Of a stretch of DNA of 64,000 nt, positions 24,583-34,089 are shown one piece after another. The notes below the pieces were generated by a model. That model saw only the letters and a program-made list of their open reading frames with translations. It was not told the DNA's origin and did not search any database. The stretch covers positions 1 through 64,000 of the forward strand of contig MPNL01000010.1 of NCBI GenBank assembly GCA_002239005.1. Reading direction: 5' to 3'. Source of the DNA: Truepera sp. bin119. Its GTDB lineage: Bacteria > Deinococcota > Deinococci > Deinococcales > Trueperaceae. Each line of letters starts with the position of its first letter. Within the stretch, counting starts at the first letter, position 1. The translations under genes and the position numbers were made by a program.

Positions 24583-25725
24583 TCAAAGCAGCTCGATCAC
24601 GGCGTCGGCAACCTCCTCGACCTCCGCATCGCTCAGGTAGGGGTGGCAGGGCAGGGCCAGCAGCTCGTCGCAGAAGGTCTCGGTCACGGGCAGACTACCG
24701 CGGCGGTAACCGAGGTCGCGGTAGCAGACATCGAGGTGGTCGGCGGGCACGTAGGCAAGCGATGACTCGATGCCGCGCTCGAACAGGCCGGCGTGGACGC
24801 GGTCGCGCTCGGAGATCCGCACCGTAAAGACTCGCCACACGGCCTTGCTGTCGGCTGGAGGACGCTGGATCCGCACCCCGGCTCGCTCGAAACGTCGGGC
24901 ATAATTGGCGGCGTGCTCACGGCGCCTGGCCAGTTGCTCGTCTAAGTAGGGTAGGCGGAGCCTCAACACTGCGGCGTCGATGGTGTCGATCCGCTCGTTG
25001 TAGCCGATCTCGATCGTATCCGAGGGCCACTTGGGGCGGGTCGCAGGCCGGTCGCGGTAGGGCGGTTGCTCGCGGCCATAGTGCCGCAGTGTGTTGAGTC
25101 GGTCGTAGAGTGAGCGGTCGTCGGTCGTGATCAGGCCGCCGCTGCCGACGCCGCCGAAGATCTTCCCAGGTGCTGTACTGAAGGCGGTAAGGGTCGAGAG
25201 TGAACCGATGCGGCGGCCGTGGTAGTGGGCCCCAGTCGCTAGCGCGGCGTCCTCCATCACGGCGATCCCATGGTGCTGCCCGATCTCCAGGATCGGCGCC
25301 ATCTCGGCTGGGACACCATGCAGGTGGACAGGGAGGATGGCCTTGGTCCTAGGGGTGATCGCCGCCTCGACAAGATCGGGATCCATGTTGCACCCTTCGG
25401 GCTCGATATCGATCCAGACCACCTGCGCGCCGGTCAGGGTGACTGCGTGACTAGTGGGAATGTCGGAGTTGGCGACGGTGATGACCTCATCCCCAGGGCC
25501 AATACCGAGCGCCCGCAAAGCCAGCAGCAGTGCCGAGGTTCCCGAGGTGACGCCGACGGCGTAGCCAGCCCCGCAGTAGGCAGCAAACTCCTCCTCGAGG
25601 GCTCGCACGGCCGGGCCCATCACCAGTTCTCCAGAGTCGAGCACGCCTAGCACCGCAGCGTCTATGGCTTCCCGGTCGCTCCGGTAGCTAGCGGCATTAT
25701 CGTACATCCGGACCCGCAACTCCAT
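24583..25725 (-). CDS. DegT/DnrJ/EryC1 family aminotransferase
   Basis: PLP-dependent sugar aminotransferase-type protein of 380 residues. Motifs: GAGYAVGVTSGTSALLLALR, DEVITVANSDIPTSHAV, PVHLHGVPAEM, ALATGAHYHGRRIGSLST and the PLP Lys in FSTAPGKIFGGVGSGG. It probably aminates a keto-sugar nucleotide, although no other sugar-nucleotide genes lie next to it. The start at 25725 is preceded by TATAAT six bases upstream and no Shine-Dalgarno, so the message may be leaderless. Confidence 0.9.
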   Translation of the reverse strand: MELRVRMYDNAASYRSDREAIDAAVLGVLDSGELVMGPAVRALEEEFAAYCGAGYAVGVTSGTSALLLALRALGIGPGDEVITVANSDIPTSHAVTLTGAQVVWIDIEPEGCNMDPDLVEAAITPRTKAILPVHLHGVPAEMAPILEIGQHHGIAVMEDAALATGAHYHGRRIGSLSTLTAFSTAPGKIFGGVGSGGLITTDDRSLYDRLNTLRHYGREQPPYRDRPATRPKWPSDTIEIGYNERIDTIDAAVLRLRLPYLDEQLARRREHAANYARRFERAGVRIQRPPADSKAVWRVFTVRISERDRVHAGLFERGIESSLAYVPADHLDVCYRDLGYRRGSLPVTETFCDELLALPCHPYLSDAEVEEVADAVIELL

Positions 25726-25731
25726 GGGCGC

Positions 25732-25737
25732 ATTATA
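25732..25737 (-). promoter_or_regulatory. -10 box of a leaderless aminotransferase message
   Basis: Minus-strand TATAAT (ATTATA on +) placed 6 nt before the ATG at 25725, so transcription would begin at or next to the start codon. No clear -35 is seen. Confidence 0.5.
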
Positions 25738-25803
25738 CATAATATAGTAGTGTCGACAGTTGACAGCAGCAGGGTATCCTGTCGAGTGTCTGGGAGGGGC
25801 GGT

Positions 25804-27264
25804 ATGAAGACCAAGATAAGTGGACGCTATGTTGTCGGCTTCGACGACACCCGGCAGGAGCATGTCATCTACCGGAACGGTGAGGTGGTATTCGAGGGCG
25901 ACACCATCCTCTATGTGGGTAAGAGCTACGAGGGTGCGGTCGACAGGGTCATCGACGCCTCCCGTTGTCTGATCTCACCGGGACTGATCAACATGCACGC
26001 CCTCATGGACGTCGGCATCCATCCGCCGCTACTCGACATCGGGAAGCGGAGCGGGATGTACCGCCCTCGGAACTGGGTGGTGGCCGAGGGGGAGCCGCCG
26101 GTATTCACCCCCGAAGAGGTGCGAGCGGGAGCCGAGCACACCTTCCTGTCGATGCTCCGCTCAGGCGTGACCACCTTCTGCGGCATTAACGCGATGGTCT
26201 TCAAGCGATTCGACGACCCCGTCTGGGAGCCCGAGATCTATGTGGAGACTGCGGTGCGTTACGGCCTGCGAGCTTACCTGTCGCACCACTTCCGCGCCGG
26301 TGCCCAATATGTTCAGGAGGACGGCTCCCCCGGCTGGGTGTGGGACGAGGAGCGCGGTTTCAGGGGCCTCGAGCGCAACATCGCCTTCATCAAGAAACAC
26401 CATGGCGGCTACGGGGGCCGGATCTACGGGCTGCTCTTCCCCTACACCACCGACCAAGTCACCCCGGAGCTACTCAGAGCGACCCGGGAGGCCGCCACAG
26501 AACTTGGGGTAGGTATCCGGATGCACTTCGCTCAGTCCGACTATGAGCTGCAACTCATCGCCGAGCGCCATGGTGGTAAGACTCCAGTGGAGTACCTGGA
26601 GAGTCTCGGTTTCCTCGGCTCCGATGTGATGCTGACTCACGCCCTCCTGGGCCGCGGAACCGACGGTGAGATGAGCGACGGGGAGTTGGCCACGTTGGCC
26701 GAACATGGTGTCACCGTCACCAACTGCCCTTGGATCTACTCGATGCGGGGCAGCTACCTGCGCTCGATCTCCCGCTACCTCGACGCAGGCATCAACGTCT
26801 GCCTCGGCACCGACACCCAACCCGACGATATCCTCAGGGAGATGCGCTTCGGTGCCATCATGGGCAAGGTGGCACATACCAGCGCCCAGCAAGCGACCGC
26901 CCGGGATGTCTATAACGCTGTCACCGTCAACGCTGCGAAGTACCTGAGGCGCGACGACCTCGGCCGACTGGCGTCCGGCTCGAAGGCCGACATCACCGTC
27001 GTCGACCTCGACAGACCCTCCCTGAGCGCCCAGGATGACCCTATCCGCAGCCTCGTCTACTTCGCGTCGATGGCCGACGTCAAGCAGGTTTTTAGCGGCG
27101 GTCGCCTGGTAGTAGACGACTTCCGCTGCCCGCTCGTCGACGAGGCCGAGGTGAGCCGGGCGTCGCAGGAGGTGGCGGTGAAGGTTCGGGAGACACTCGC
27201 GGGCTGGGACCGGAGCAGCACCACCGTGGAGGCATTCTTCCCTCCATCGTTCGAGATGCACTAG
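25804..27264 (+). CDS. Amidohydrolase family protein with degenerate HxH
   Basis: Protein of 486 residues of the chlorohydrolase/cytosine-deaminase-like amidohydrolases. The start at 25804 follows GGGAGGGG. The composite domain is followed by SPGLINMHALMDVGIH, where the usual NxHxH is reduced to a single His (H-A-L). Other ligands remain: His in IRMHFAQSD, His in MLTHALLG and Asp in CLGTDTQPDD. The C-terminus DLGRLASGSKADITVVDLD is standard. It may use a different metal geometry or an altered reaction. It is divergent from the DegT gene and followed by an MFS transporter, which may import its substrate. Confidence 0.88.
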   Translation: MKTKISGRYVVGFDDTRQEHVIYRNGEVVFEGDTILYVGKSYEGAVDRVIDASRCLISPGLINMHALMDVGIHPPLLDIGKRSGMYRPRNWVVAEGEPPVFTPEEVRAGAEHTFLSMLRSGVTTFCGINAMVFKRFDDPVWEPEIYVETAVRYGLRAYLSHHFRAGAQYVQEDGSPGWVWDEERGFRGLERNIAFIKKHHGGYGGRIYGLLFPYTTDQVTPELLRATREAATELGVGIRMHFAQSDYELQLIAERHGGKTPVEYLESLGFLGSDVMLTHALLGRGTDGEMSDGELATLAEHGVTVTNCPWIYSMRGSYLRSISRYLDAGINVCLGTDTQPDDILREMRFGAIMGKVAHTSAQQATARDVYNAVTVNAAKYLRRDDLGRLASGSKADITVVDLDRPSLSAQDDPIRSLVYFASMADVKQVFSGGRLVVDDFRCPLVDEAEVSRASQEVAVKVRETLAGWDRSSTTVEAFFPPSFEMH

Positions 27265-27297
27265 TTAAGCTGCAAAGCGATCGCAGGATTGGAACCG

Positions 27298-28560
27298 ATG
27301 TCCACCTTCACTGCGGTCCGGCGCCGGCTGCGAGGGACCTTCTATGGCTGGTGGCTGGTGACCGGCGCGATCGGCATCCAGATCCTCCAATCCGGGCTGA
27401 TGCTACAGGCCTTCGGCATCTACGTGCCGATCTGGCGGGAGGAGTTCGGCTGGAGCAAGACCGCTCTCGCCACGGTGTTCTCGCTCCAGCGACTCGAGAG
27501 TGGGCTTCTCGGACCGCTGCAGGGCTGGCTGCTGCGCCACTTCGGCGCCCGCACGATCATGCAGGTCGGGCTGGTGGTATTCGGGCTCGGCCTGTTGGCC
27601 CTGAGCCAGGTCGAATCGCTGGTGACCTTCACACTGGCCTATCTGATACTGGCGGCTGGCGCCACCCTCGGCGGATTCCTCTCGCTGATGACCGTCATCG
27701 TAAACTGGTTCGAGCGGAAGCGGTCGATCGCGCTGGCGCTCATGCAGGTTGGGGGCTCCATCGGCGGGCTGCTCATCCCGCTTCTGGCTTGGTCGCTCAT
27801 CACCCACGGCTGGCGTACCACCGCTGCCATCTCTGGACTCATCGTCCTGCTGGCGGGGCTCCCGCTCAGCCTGCTGATGCGAAACCGTCCAGAGGACTAC
27901 GGACAACTCCCCGACGGTCGACAGAAACCGTCTGGCCGGGCGACAGATGCGGCGGAGCCACTCGATAGCAGCCAGGACTTCAGCACCGGCCAGGCACTGC
28001 GCACACCAGCCTTCTGGCTGCTATCGCTGGGTCACGCTCTGGCAGTGACTCTGGTCTCCGCTGTCACCGTGCACCTAGTGATCCACTTGGATGAGGCGCT
28101 CACCTTTTCCCTGCAACGCTCGGCCTTCGTCATCGCCTTCCTGACATCTATCACCCTAGTGGGTCAACTCCTCGGGGGCTTCCTCGGCGACAGGCTGGAC
28201 AAGCGGATCATCGCTTCGATGGCGATGCTCGGCCACGCTGGTGGGATTCTGGTGCTCGCCTGGGCTGGAAGTCTAGTCACGGTCCTGCTGTTCGCCGCTC
28301 TGCACGGGCTGGCTTGGGGGGTGCGCGGCCCCCTCATGGGCGCGTTGCGGGCGGATTACTTCGGTCGCACCTCATTCGCCACCATCATGGGCTTCTCTGG
28401 AATCATCATCATGACAGGGTCGATGAGTGGACCGATCCTGGCCGGCTACCTGGCCGACCATTTCGGAAGCTACCGACCCGCCTTCACCCTGCTGGCGGCG
28501 CTAGCGGGGCTCGGTGCGATCATCTTCCTGCTCGTGCGGAGGCCGAAGCTCCGGCCATGA
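27298..28560 (+). CDS. MFS transporter
   Basis: Major facilitator of 420 residues with 12 predicted membrane segments. The start ATG at 27298 follows AGGA. The N-half has GLLGPLQGWLLRHFGAR (motif A-like), the central loop lies near residue 205 (RPEDYGQLPDGR), and the C-half has GGFLGDRLDKR. It resembles monocarboxylate/oxalate-formate type MFS carriers. It lies 33 nt after the amidohydrolase, probably in the same operon. Confidence 0.9.
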   Translation: MSTFTAVRRRLRGTFYGWWLVTGAIGIQILQSGLMLQAFGIYVPIWREEFGWSKTALATVFSLQRLESGLLGPLQGWLLRHFGARTIMQVGLVVFGLGLLALSQVESLVTFTLAYLILAAGATLGGFLSLMTVIVNWFERKRSIALALMQVGGSIGGLLIPLLAWSLITHGWRTTAAISGLIVLLAGLPLSLLMRNRPEDYGQLPDGRQKPSGRATDAAEPLDSSQDFSTGQALRTPAFWLLSLGHALAVTLVSAVTVHLVIHLDEALTFSLQRSAFVIAFLTSITLVGQLLGGFLGDRLDKRIIASMAMLGHAGGILVLAWAGSLVTVLLFAALHGLAWGVRGPLMGALRADYFGRTSFATIMGFSGIIIMTGSMSGPILAGYLADHFGSYRPAFTLLAALAGLGAIIFLLVRRPKLRP

Positions 28561-28573
28561 TACCCATTGCGAC

Positions 28574-28903
28574 TTAGACCCTGACGAAATCTTCGACATC
28601 TAGGGTGAAGATGATGGCTCCTCCCAGGGTAACCTCGGTAGCCTGGGCAGCGTAGACCCCTTCCAGGTCCGCCATAGCGGCGCCAGGGACGAGCAGGTCG
28701 GTCCGCTCGCCGCAATTGGTGGTGATGATCTCCTTAACCACCCGAACTTCTTCACCCTCGACACCGATCAGGAAGGTGGTGTTGCCCTGACGCAGGAAGC
28801 CACCGGTGGACGAGAGTTTGGTCACCCCAAAGCCGCGCTCGGTCAACGCCTTTTGGAGCTTGCCTGCATCGGTATCCTGGACAATAGTCAGGAGCAGCTT
28901 CAT
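28574..28903 (-). CDS. PII-like cyclic-di-AMP receptor (DarA/YaaQ family)
   Basis: Protein of 109 residues with the DUF970 PII-like fold that binds cyclic di-AMP. Motifs: KLLLTIVQDTDAGKLQKAL, GFGVTKLSSTGGFLRQGNTT and FLIGVEGEEV. Full length for the family. In other bacteria it senses c-di-AMP in cell-wall or osmotic homeostasis. It converges with the MFS gene. A TACTAT lies 9 nt before the start, with a weak GGGA. Confidence 0.93.
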   Translation of the reverse strand: MKLLLTIVQDTDAGKLQKALTERGFGVTKLSSTGGFLRQGNTTFLIGVEGEEVRVVKEIITTNCGERTDLLVPGAAMADLEGVYAAQATEVTLGGAIIFTLDVEDFVRV

Positions 28904-29061
28904 TCCCTGTACATAGTAGCAGAGACGAGTCAGAGTTCAGATGAGTAACCGTGTCCGCAATGTTCTTGTAGGGAGCTTGTGACCTCCCGCGACCGCGTAG
29001 TGCATCCCGGTGTGTCAGTGCACACTTACGGCCCGACGAGTACTCGATCCCAAAACCATGC

Positions 29062-30888
29062 CTATTCCACGGTTACACTCTTGGCCAGATTCCTGGGCCG
29101 GTCCACATCGAGACCGAGCCGATTGGCAGTCTCGTACGCTAGAAGTTGCAACGCCACGACGTTGACTAAGGGAGAGACCAGTTCGTGCGTCTCGGGAACC
29201 GGGATCACGACATCTGCATGAGCCCCGACCATGTCATCCCCGGGATGCGCCAGTGCGATCAGGATCCCATTGCGTGCCCTGACCTCCCGTAGGTTCGAGA
29301 GGGTCTTCAGATAGAGTTCGCCCTGTGTCGCTACGGCAACGACGGGCATGTCGTCATCGATCAGGGCGATCGGTCCGTGCTTCATCTCCCCCGCCGCATA
29401 TGCCTCAGCGTGAATGTAGCTGATCTCCTTGAGCTTCAGAGCCCCCTCCAGAGCGGTAGGGAAGTTGATTCCGCGACCGAGGAAGAGGTAATGGTCCTTG
29501 TCCTTGAAAGTCTCGGCAACCTCCGCGATACAGGGGCGGTGTGTGAGGGTATCCTCGATGAGTCTTGGAACGCTCCGAAGTGCACGGACGATCTCGCGGG
29601 CCCCGTCATCCCCCAGCGTTCCCCGGGCGCGGCCGAGCCAGAGGGCGAGCAGTTCGAACGCCACCAGCATGCCCAGGTAGGCCTTGCTGCTGGCCACGCC
29701 GATCTCGGGGCCGGCCTGGAGGTACAAGATGTCATCCACCTCCCGGCTGATGGAGGAGCCCTTCACATTGAGGATCGCGAGGCTGCGGGCCCCACGTCCC
29801 CGAGCCTCCCGCAGGGCCTCGAGGCTATCGATGGTCTCCCCCGATTGCGAGACGACTATGCACAGGGTCCTCTCGTCGACCACAGGATCACGGTAACGGA
29901 ACTCACTAGCGATCTCGACCTCGACGGGTAAGCGCGCCAGCTTCTCAATCAGGTACTCTCCGACAAGACCAGCGTAGAAGGCGGTCCCAGCAGCGGTCAC
30001 TATGGCGCGATCGATCGAGTGCGGGTCGAGGGCAAGGTCAAGGTTCACATCGGTCTCCCCTACCAGGCGACCGCCGAGCGTGTTATACACCACAGCCGGT
30101 TGCTCGAAGATCTCCTTCAGCATGTAGTGGGGGTATCCGTCCTTTTCGGCGGACTCCGCATCCCAGTCAATCTCCGAGATGTCGCGGGCCAGCGGGGCCC
30201 CGTGGAGATCGGTCAGAGTCACCCCATCAGAGCCGACAAGGGCCATATCGCCATCGTGAAGGAAGATGACGCGCCGGGTGTAGGCAAGCAGCGCTGGCAC
30301 GTCGCTTGCGACGAAGTTCTCACCCTCGCCGAGACCGATCACCATGGGGCTCGTCGCCCTCGCAACGACGATCACCTCATGATCGGCGCGCGCCACCGCG
30401 AGCGCGTAGCTACCGGTAACCTGGGCGAGTGCCTCCCGGACGGCGGCAGCCAAATCGCCCCGATAGTGCTCTTCGATGAGGTGCACCATCACCTCGGTAT
30501 CTGTCTCCGAGAGGAAGACGTGACCGGCCGCGCTGAGCCGCTCCTTCAACTCGCCATAGTTCTCGATGATCCCGTTGTGGATCACTGCCAGTTGTCCATC
30601 CTCGGAGAGGTGTGGATGGGCGTTGATGTCGCTGGGCTCACCGTGCGTGGCCCAGCGGGTGTGGCCGAGGCCGATAGTGCCCTCAAGCATTCTCCCCTCG
30701 AGCGCGATTTTCAGAACCTCCAACTTGCCGGCTCTCTTCACGATCTCGATGCGGGCGGGGGCCCCATCTGCAACATGGCCCACAGCAATGCCCGCGGAGT
30801 CGTAGCCGCGGTATTCGAGGCGCTCAAGTCCGTCGATAACGACACCGACCGCCCGGCGGTGGCCGACGTACCCTACTATGCCACACAT
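29062..30888 (-). CDS. glmS: Glutamine-fructose-6-phosphate aminotransferase
   Basis: Makes glucosamine-6-phosphate from fructose-6-phosphate and glutamine, the first step to UDP-GlcNAc. Protein of 608 residues. The start at 30888 gives MCGIVGYVG with the nucleophile Cys2. The glutaminase domain (1-240) has GHTRWATHG; two SIS domains follow (TAAGTAFYAG..., SQSGETIDS, and the second at 450-600 with GRGINFP, AYAAGEMKHGP), ending at the catalytic C-terminal NLAKSVTVE. AAGGGG precedes the start. The upstream region is too short for, and lacks, a glmS ribozyme. Confidence 0.97.
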   Translation of the reverse strand: MCGIVGYVGHRRAVGVVIDGLERLEYRGYDSAGIAVGHVADGAPARIEIVKRAGKLEVLKIALEGRMLEGTIGLGHTRWATHGEPSDINAHPHLSEDGQLAVIHNGIIENYGELKERLSAAGHVFLSETDTEVMVHLIEEHYRGDLAAAVREALAQVTGSYALAVARADHEVIVVARATSPMVIGLGEGENFVASDVPALLAYTRRVIFLHDGDMALVGSDGVTLTDLHGAPLARDISEIDWDAESAEKDGYPHYMLKEIFEQPAVVYNTLGGRLVGETDVNLDLALDPHSIDRAIVTAAGTAFYAGLVGEYLIEKLARLPVEVEIASEFRYRDPVVDERTLCIVVSQSGETIDSLEALREARGRGARSLAILNVKGSSISREVDDILYLQAGPEIGVASSKAYLGMLVAFELLALWLGRARGTLGDDGAREIVRALRSVPRLIEDTLTHRPCIAEVAETFKDKDHYLFLGRGINFPTALEGALKLKEISYIHAEAYAAGEMKHGPIALIDDDMPVVAVATQGELYLKTLSNLREVRARNGILIALAHPGDDMVGAHADVVIPVPETHELVSPLVNVVALQLLAYETANRLGLDVDRPRNLAKSVTVE

Positions 30889-31346
30889 AAAACCCCTTCC
30901 GAACAATTGGAGGGGCGTGTCTAGCGGGGGGACAACAGGTATGCTACCACCCCGCACCGCCCCACACCCAGGCCGACGTGCGGTCGGCAACTGGACAGCT
31001 ATAACGCCTTAACCTCTGTGCGGTCGTGTTGTGGGTGGGTCAATCCACCTTCCGGCCCGGAACGGTTGCGAGTGAGGAGCCGTGGTCTCAGGAGGGGCCC
31101 GCAGACTTTCATACCCTGGGGTACGGATCGCGTTTTCGGCGCCTCGCGCCTATCCCCCGGAGTCCACTCAGGGTCCGGGGGCCCTCCACCTCGTCACCAA
31201 GCGACACGTCGCCTGGGCTTGCGCTTCCTCGCGTTCCCAACGATTCTGACCCTCATCCACCCCCTTCCCAAGGCGCCCCGTCCGCGCTGTGGAAGCCCTG
31301 AAGGATCCCTCTTTCATCCGGGCCGACATGGCTCACCCAGGAGCGG
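30889..31346. other. Intergenic stretch with GC hairpin
   Basis: No gene is supported. CCCCCGGA (31154-31161) and TCCGGGGG (31174-31181) form a perfect 8-bp stem with a 12-nt loop, without a T-run. Confidence 0.5.
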
Positions 31347-31753
31347 TTACAGCAGGGCCAAGCTAGCCAGCTGTGATGACGATTCCGCCTTGCCAATAGG
31401 TCGGAGCCTGAGCGGATAGGTGCTCTGATCGAGCGAGTTCCACTCGCTAGGTAGCGCCGTAGCCATGGCGAGGACGACACTAAGGCCGAGGGCAAAACCC
31501 CTAAGAAGGGGGAAGGTGTTGCGGCGTCGCTGCGGGTCGGGGGCGGTAAGGGCCGACCCAGCACGTTGAGGTCCAACCCCGCGACCGGTGCGAGACAGAG
31601 CGCCACGAACGGGCTGCCTAGGCTCAGGATCGGCAAAGGCCTCAGTAACAGGACACCCCCTACCCCGACGCAAAAGCCAGCCAAGCGACGCTCGCCACCG
31701 AGGGCGAAGGAGCCCGCTACGAGTAACATAGGCAGGAGACCAAACCGACTCAC
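31347..31753 (-). pseudogene. Small membrane protein, frameshifted in a C-tract
   Basis: From GTG 31753, which overlaps the pheT stop (GTGA), the frame gives FGLLPMLLVAGSFALGG and GVGGVLLLRPLPILSL, two or three membrane segments. After about residue 72 the sense reading moves to another frame: NTFPLLRGFALGLSVVLAMA, ending at 31347. Adding one C to the run at 31539-31543 (CCCCC on the minus strand) joins both parts into a membrane protein of about 135 residues. Either a sequencing slip or a real homopolymer mutation explains it. Function unknown; coupled to pheT. Confidence 0.6.
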
Positions 31754-34089
31754 TCGCGGATATCATAGCCAGCCCCCCTCACCGCCGAGATGATATTCCC
31801 CATATAGCCGTCCACCTCCTCATCCGTGAGCGAGCGGTCCGACCTTCGGAATCTCAGGCGTAGTGCGAGGCTTTTGTGGCCTGCAGGAACCTGGCTCCCC
31901 CGGTACAGATCGAAGGGCTCAAGGTTCTCAAGGTGGGTCCCGGCGGAATCCGCGACGAGGCGACGGAGGGTGGCGAAGGGCAAAGCCGACGGCACGACCA
32001 CGGCAAGGTCCCGCTCCACATGGGGCTGACGGCTGAACGCCTTAAAGGCGAGCCGTTTCGACTCCAGCGGGAGAAGCAGTTCGGCTACGAAGGTCACATC
32101 AAGGCCGTAGGCGGAGGCGACTTCTGGATGCAGTCGACCGACGGTCCCTACTTCACGGCCGTTCCAGCATACGGAAGCAGCTACGCCGGGGTGCAGGTGC
32201 TCGGTCGTGGCTGTCACGAGTTCGATGTCCGCGTTAGCGAAAGACGCGAGCCGCTCCAGCAGGCCCTTGACAAGGAAGAAGTCGAGGGGCTGGGCGGGCC
32301 GCCAACCCGCCTCCTGCCAGTCGCCTGAGAGGAGCAGGGCAAGATGCTCCTCTTCCTCGGCACCGAACACCCTACCAATCTCGAACAGCGCCAGCGAGGA
32401 GGTCCCACGATTGACCTCAGCAGCAGCCAGCAGGCCGGGGTAGAGGGCGGTACGGAGAACGCTCCGCTCCACACCCTGAGGATTTAAGAGTTCCACCCGA
32501 GCAGCCGGGGCGCGGGAGCGGGCGATCTCTTCAGATCCGGTGAAGGAGTAGCTCAGCGTCTCCTGGAATCCGCTGCTCGCAAGGATAGTCCGCAAAGTCC
32601 TATGGGTAGGATCCCCAGGTTGGGGGACGAAATGCATGATCGGGATCGTCTCGCCAATCTTATCGTATCCGTGGAGGCGGGCGACCTCCTCGACGATGTC
32701 CTCCTCGATGGCGAGATCGAAGCGCCAGGTCGGTGCCGTCACGGTCCAGGCGTCTGCGCTGCGCTCCGCCACGGTGCAACCTAGAGCCTCAAGGTGGCAC
32801 CGCTGCTCCGGAAGGGGCACTTTGAAATCGATCAGGAAGTGGACCCTAGATGGGCGGAACTCGATGTTTACCGGGTCCCTATCTCCTCCAAACTCCGAGA
32901 GACCGGGGTGGACCCTGCCACCAGCGATCTCGGCGATGAGCTGCGACGCCCTCGCCGAGGCGACCGGAGGGAGATTGGGATCGACCCCCCTCTCGAAGCG
33001 GTAGTGCGCATCGGTGGCGAGATCGTGTCTGCGTGCGGTCTTCCTGACGGTGACGGGGTCGAAGTGTGCCACCTCTAGGGCAAGCTGACTGGTAGAATCG
33101 CGCACGCTGTCATCGAGCCCGCCGATCACGCCGGCCACCCCGATCACCCGGGTATCGCCCCGGTCCGGTGTGGCGATGACGAGATCTTCATCGGTGAAGA
33201 CGAGTTCCTGTTCGTTGAGGGCTGTGATCCGCTCCCCTGCCCGGGCCCTTCGCACCACCAGAGTTTCATCGCCAAGGACCTCCCGGTCGTAGGCATGGGA
33301 GGGTTGGCCCAGTTCGAATGTCACGAAGTTGGTCACGTCCACAATGCTATTCCGGGGCCGGAGACCCAAGGCGGCCAGACGACGCTGAAGCCAAAGCGGG
33401 CTCGGCCGCACCTCGACATCGTCGATCCGCTGGAGCGTGAACCGAGGGCACCCACGGGCGTCCTCAATCCGCAGCTCCAGACCGTCATCGATCTCTGGTT
33501 CGGAGCGTTGCACCGCAACGGCCGGATAGATGAACGGTCGACCCAGCTTGGCTGAGAGGTCCCTGGCCACACCGAGCAGACTGCAGGCGTCGCCCCGATT
33601 CGGGGTCAACTCCAACTCAATCACCTGCTCTGCTGACCACAGGTCTGCGAGTTCGGCCCCGACCGCAACGTCGGCCCCGAATTCGATCAGGCCGGCGGCG
33701 TAGTCGAACAGCCCAAGTTCTCGGGGACTGCACAGCACACCGTCACTCCGCTGGCCAAGTACCTCGCGAAGGCCGACCTCCAATCCCCCCTCAGAGAGGG
33801 ATGCCCCTGGCAAGGCAAGTGCGGTCCGGAGGCCAGGACGAGCGTTAGGAGCTCCGCAAACGACCGATCTACCTCCGGCCCCGTCGTCGACCGAGGCCAC
33901 CACCAACTGATCGCTCCCCGCAACCGGGCGAACCGAGACGATATCGGCCACGACTACCCGGTCGGGCGGCCCCGGGAGTTCGTGGACCGCCTCCACCTCA
34001 AGCCCGAGCCCGACAAGTACCTCGACAAGACGGTCCAAGGGGGGAAGCTCGTCGAAGAAGCTGCGCAACCAGTCTACGGGTACCCTCAT
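31750..34089 (-). CDS. pheT: Phenylalanyl-tRNA synthetase beta subunit
   Basis: Beta chain of 779 residues of the tetrameric enzyme that charges tRNA-Phe. Domains in order: tRNA-binding EMAP-like domain (about 40-150, VADIVSVRPVAGSDQLVVA), B3/B4 editing domain (about 215-380, NSIVDVTNFV, LGQPSHAYD), B5 (about 395-470), the catalytic-like core (HGYDKIGETIP) and the C-terminal anticodon-binding FDX-ACB domain (about 690-779, RDLAVVVPSALPFATL). Starts with ATGA overlap on pheS. Confidence 0.97.
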   Translation of the reverse strand: MRVPVDWLRSFFDELPPLDRLVEVLVGLGLEVEAVHELPGPPDRVVVADIVSVRPVAGSDQLVVASVDDGAGGRSVVCGAPNARPGLRTALALPGASLSEGGLEVGLREVLGQRSDGVLCSPRELGLFDYAAGLIEFGADVAVGAELADLWSAEQVIELELTPNRGDACSLLGVARDLSAKLGRPFIYPAVAVQRSEPEIDDGLELRIEDARGCPRFTLQRIDDVEVRPSPLWLQRRLAALGLRPRNSIVDVTNFVTFELGQPSHAYDREVLGDETLVVRRARAGERITALNEQELVFTDEDLVIATPDRGDTRVIGVAGVIGGLDDSVRDSTSQLALEVAHFDPVTVRKTARRHDLATDAHYRFERGVDPNLPPVASARASQLIAEIAGGRVHPGLSEFGGDRDPVNIEFRPSRVHFLIDFKVPLPEQRCHLEALGCTVAERSADAWTVTAPTWRFDLAIEEDIVEEVARLHGYDKIGETIPIMHFVPQPGDPTHRTLRTILASSGFQETLSYSFTGSEEIARSRAPAARVELLNPQGVERSVLRTALYPGLLAAAEVNRGTSSLALFEIGRVFGAEEEEHLALLLSGDWQEAGWRPAQPLDFFLVKGLLERLASFANADIELVTATTEHLHPGVAASVCWNGREVGTVGRLHPEVASAYGLDVTFVAELLLPLESKRLAFKAFSRQPHVERDLAVVVPSALPFATLRRLVADSAGTHLENLEPFDLYRGSQVPAGHKSLALRLRFRRSDRSLTDEEVDGYMGNIISAVRGAGYDIRE

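Noticed and set aside
25760-25780. TTGACA with TATCCT as a promoter for the amidohydrolase at 25804
   Set aside because: The spacing is only 9 nt, too short for a sigma-70 type promoter.
30889-31020. Possible glmS ribozyme upstream of glmS
   Set aside because: The space before the start codon holds no glmS ribozyme core pattern, and the phylum is not known to use it.
31018-31419. Plus-strand frame of 133 codons after glmS
   Set aside because: Runs of Pro, Arg and Gly without motif, overlapping the better-supported membrane gene on the other strand.
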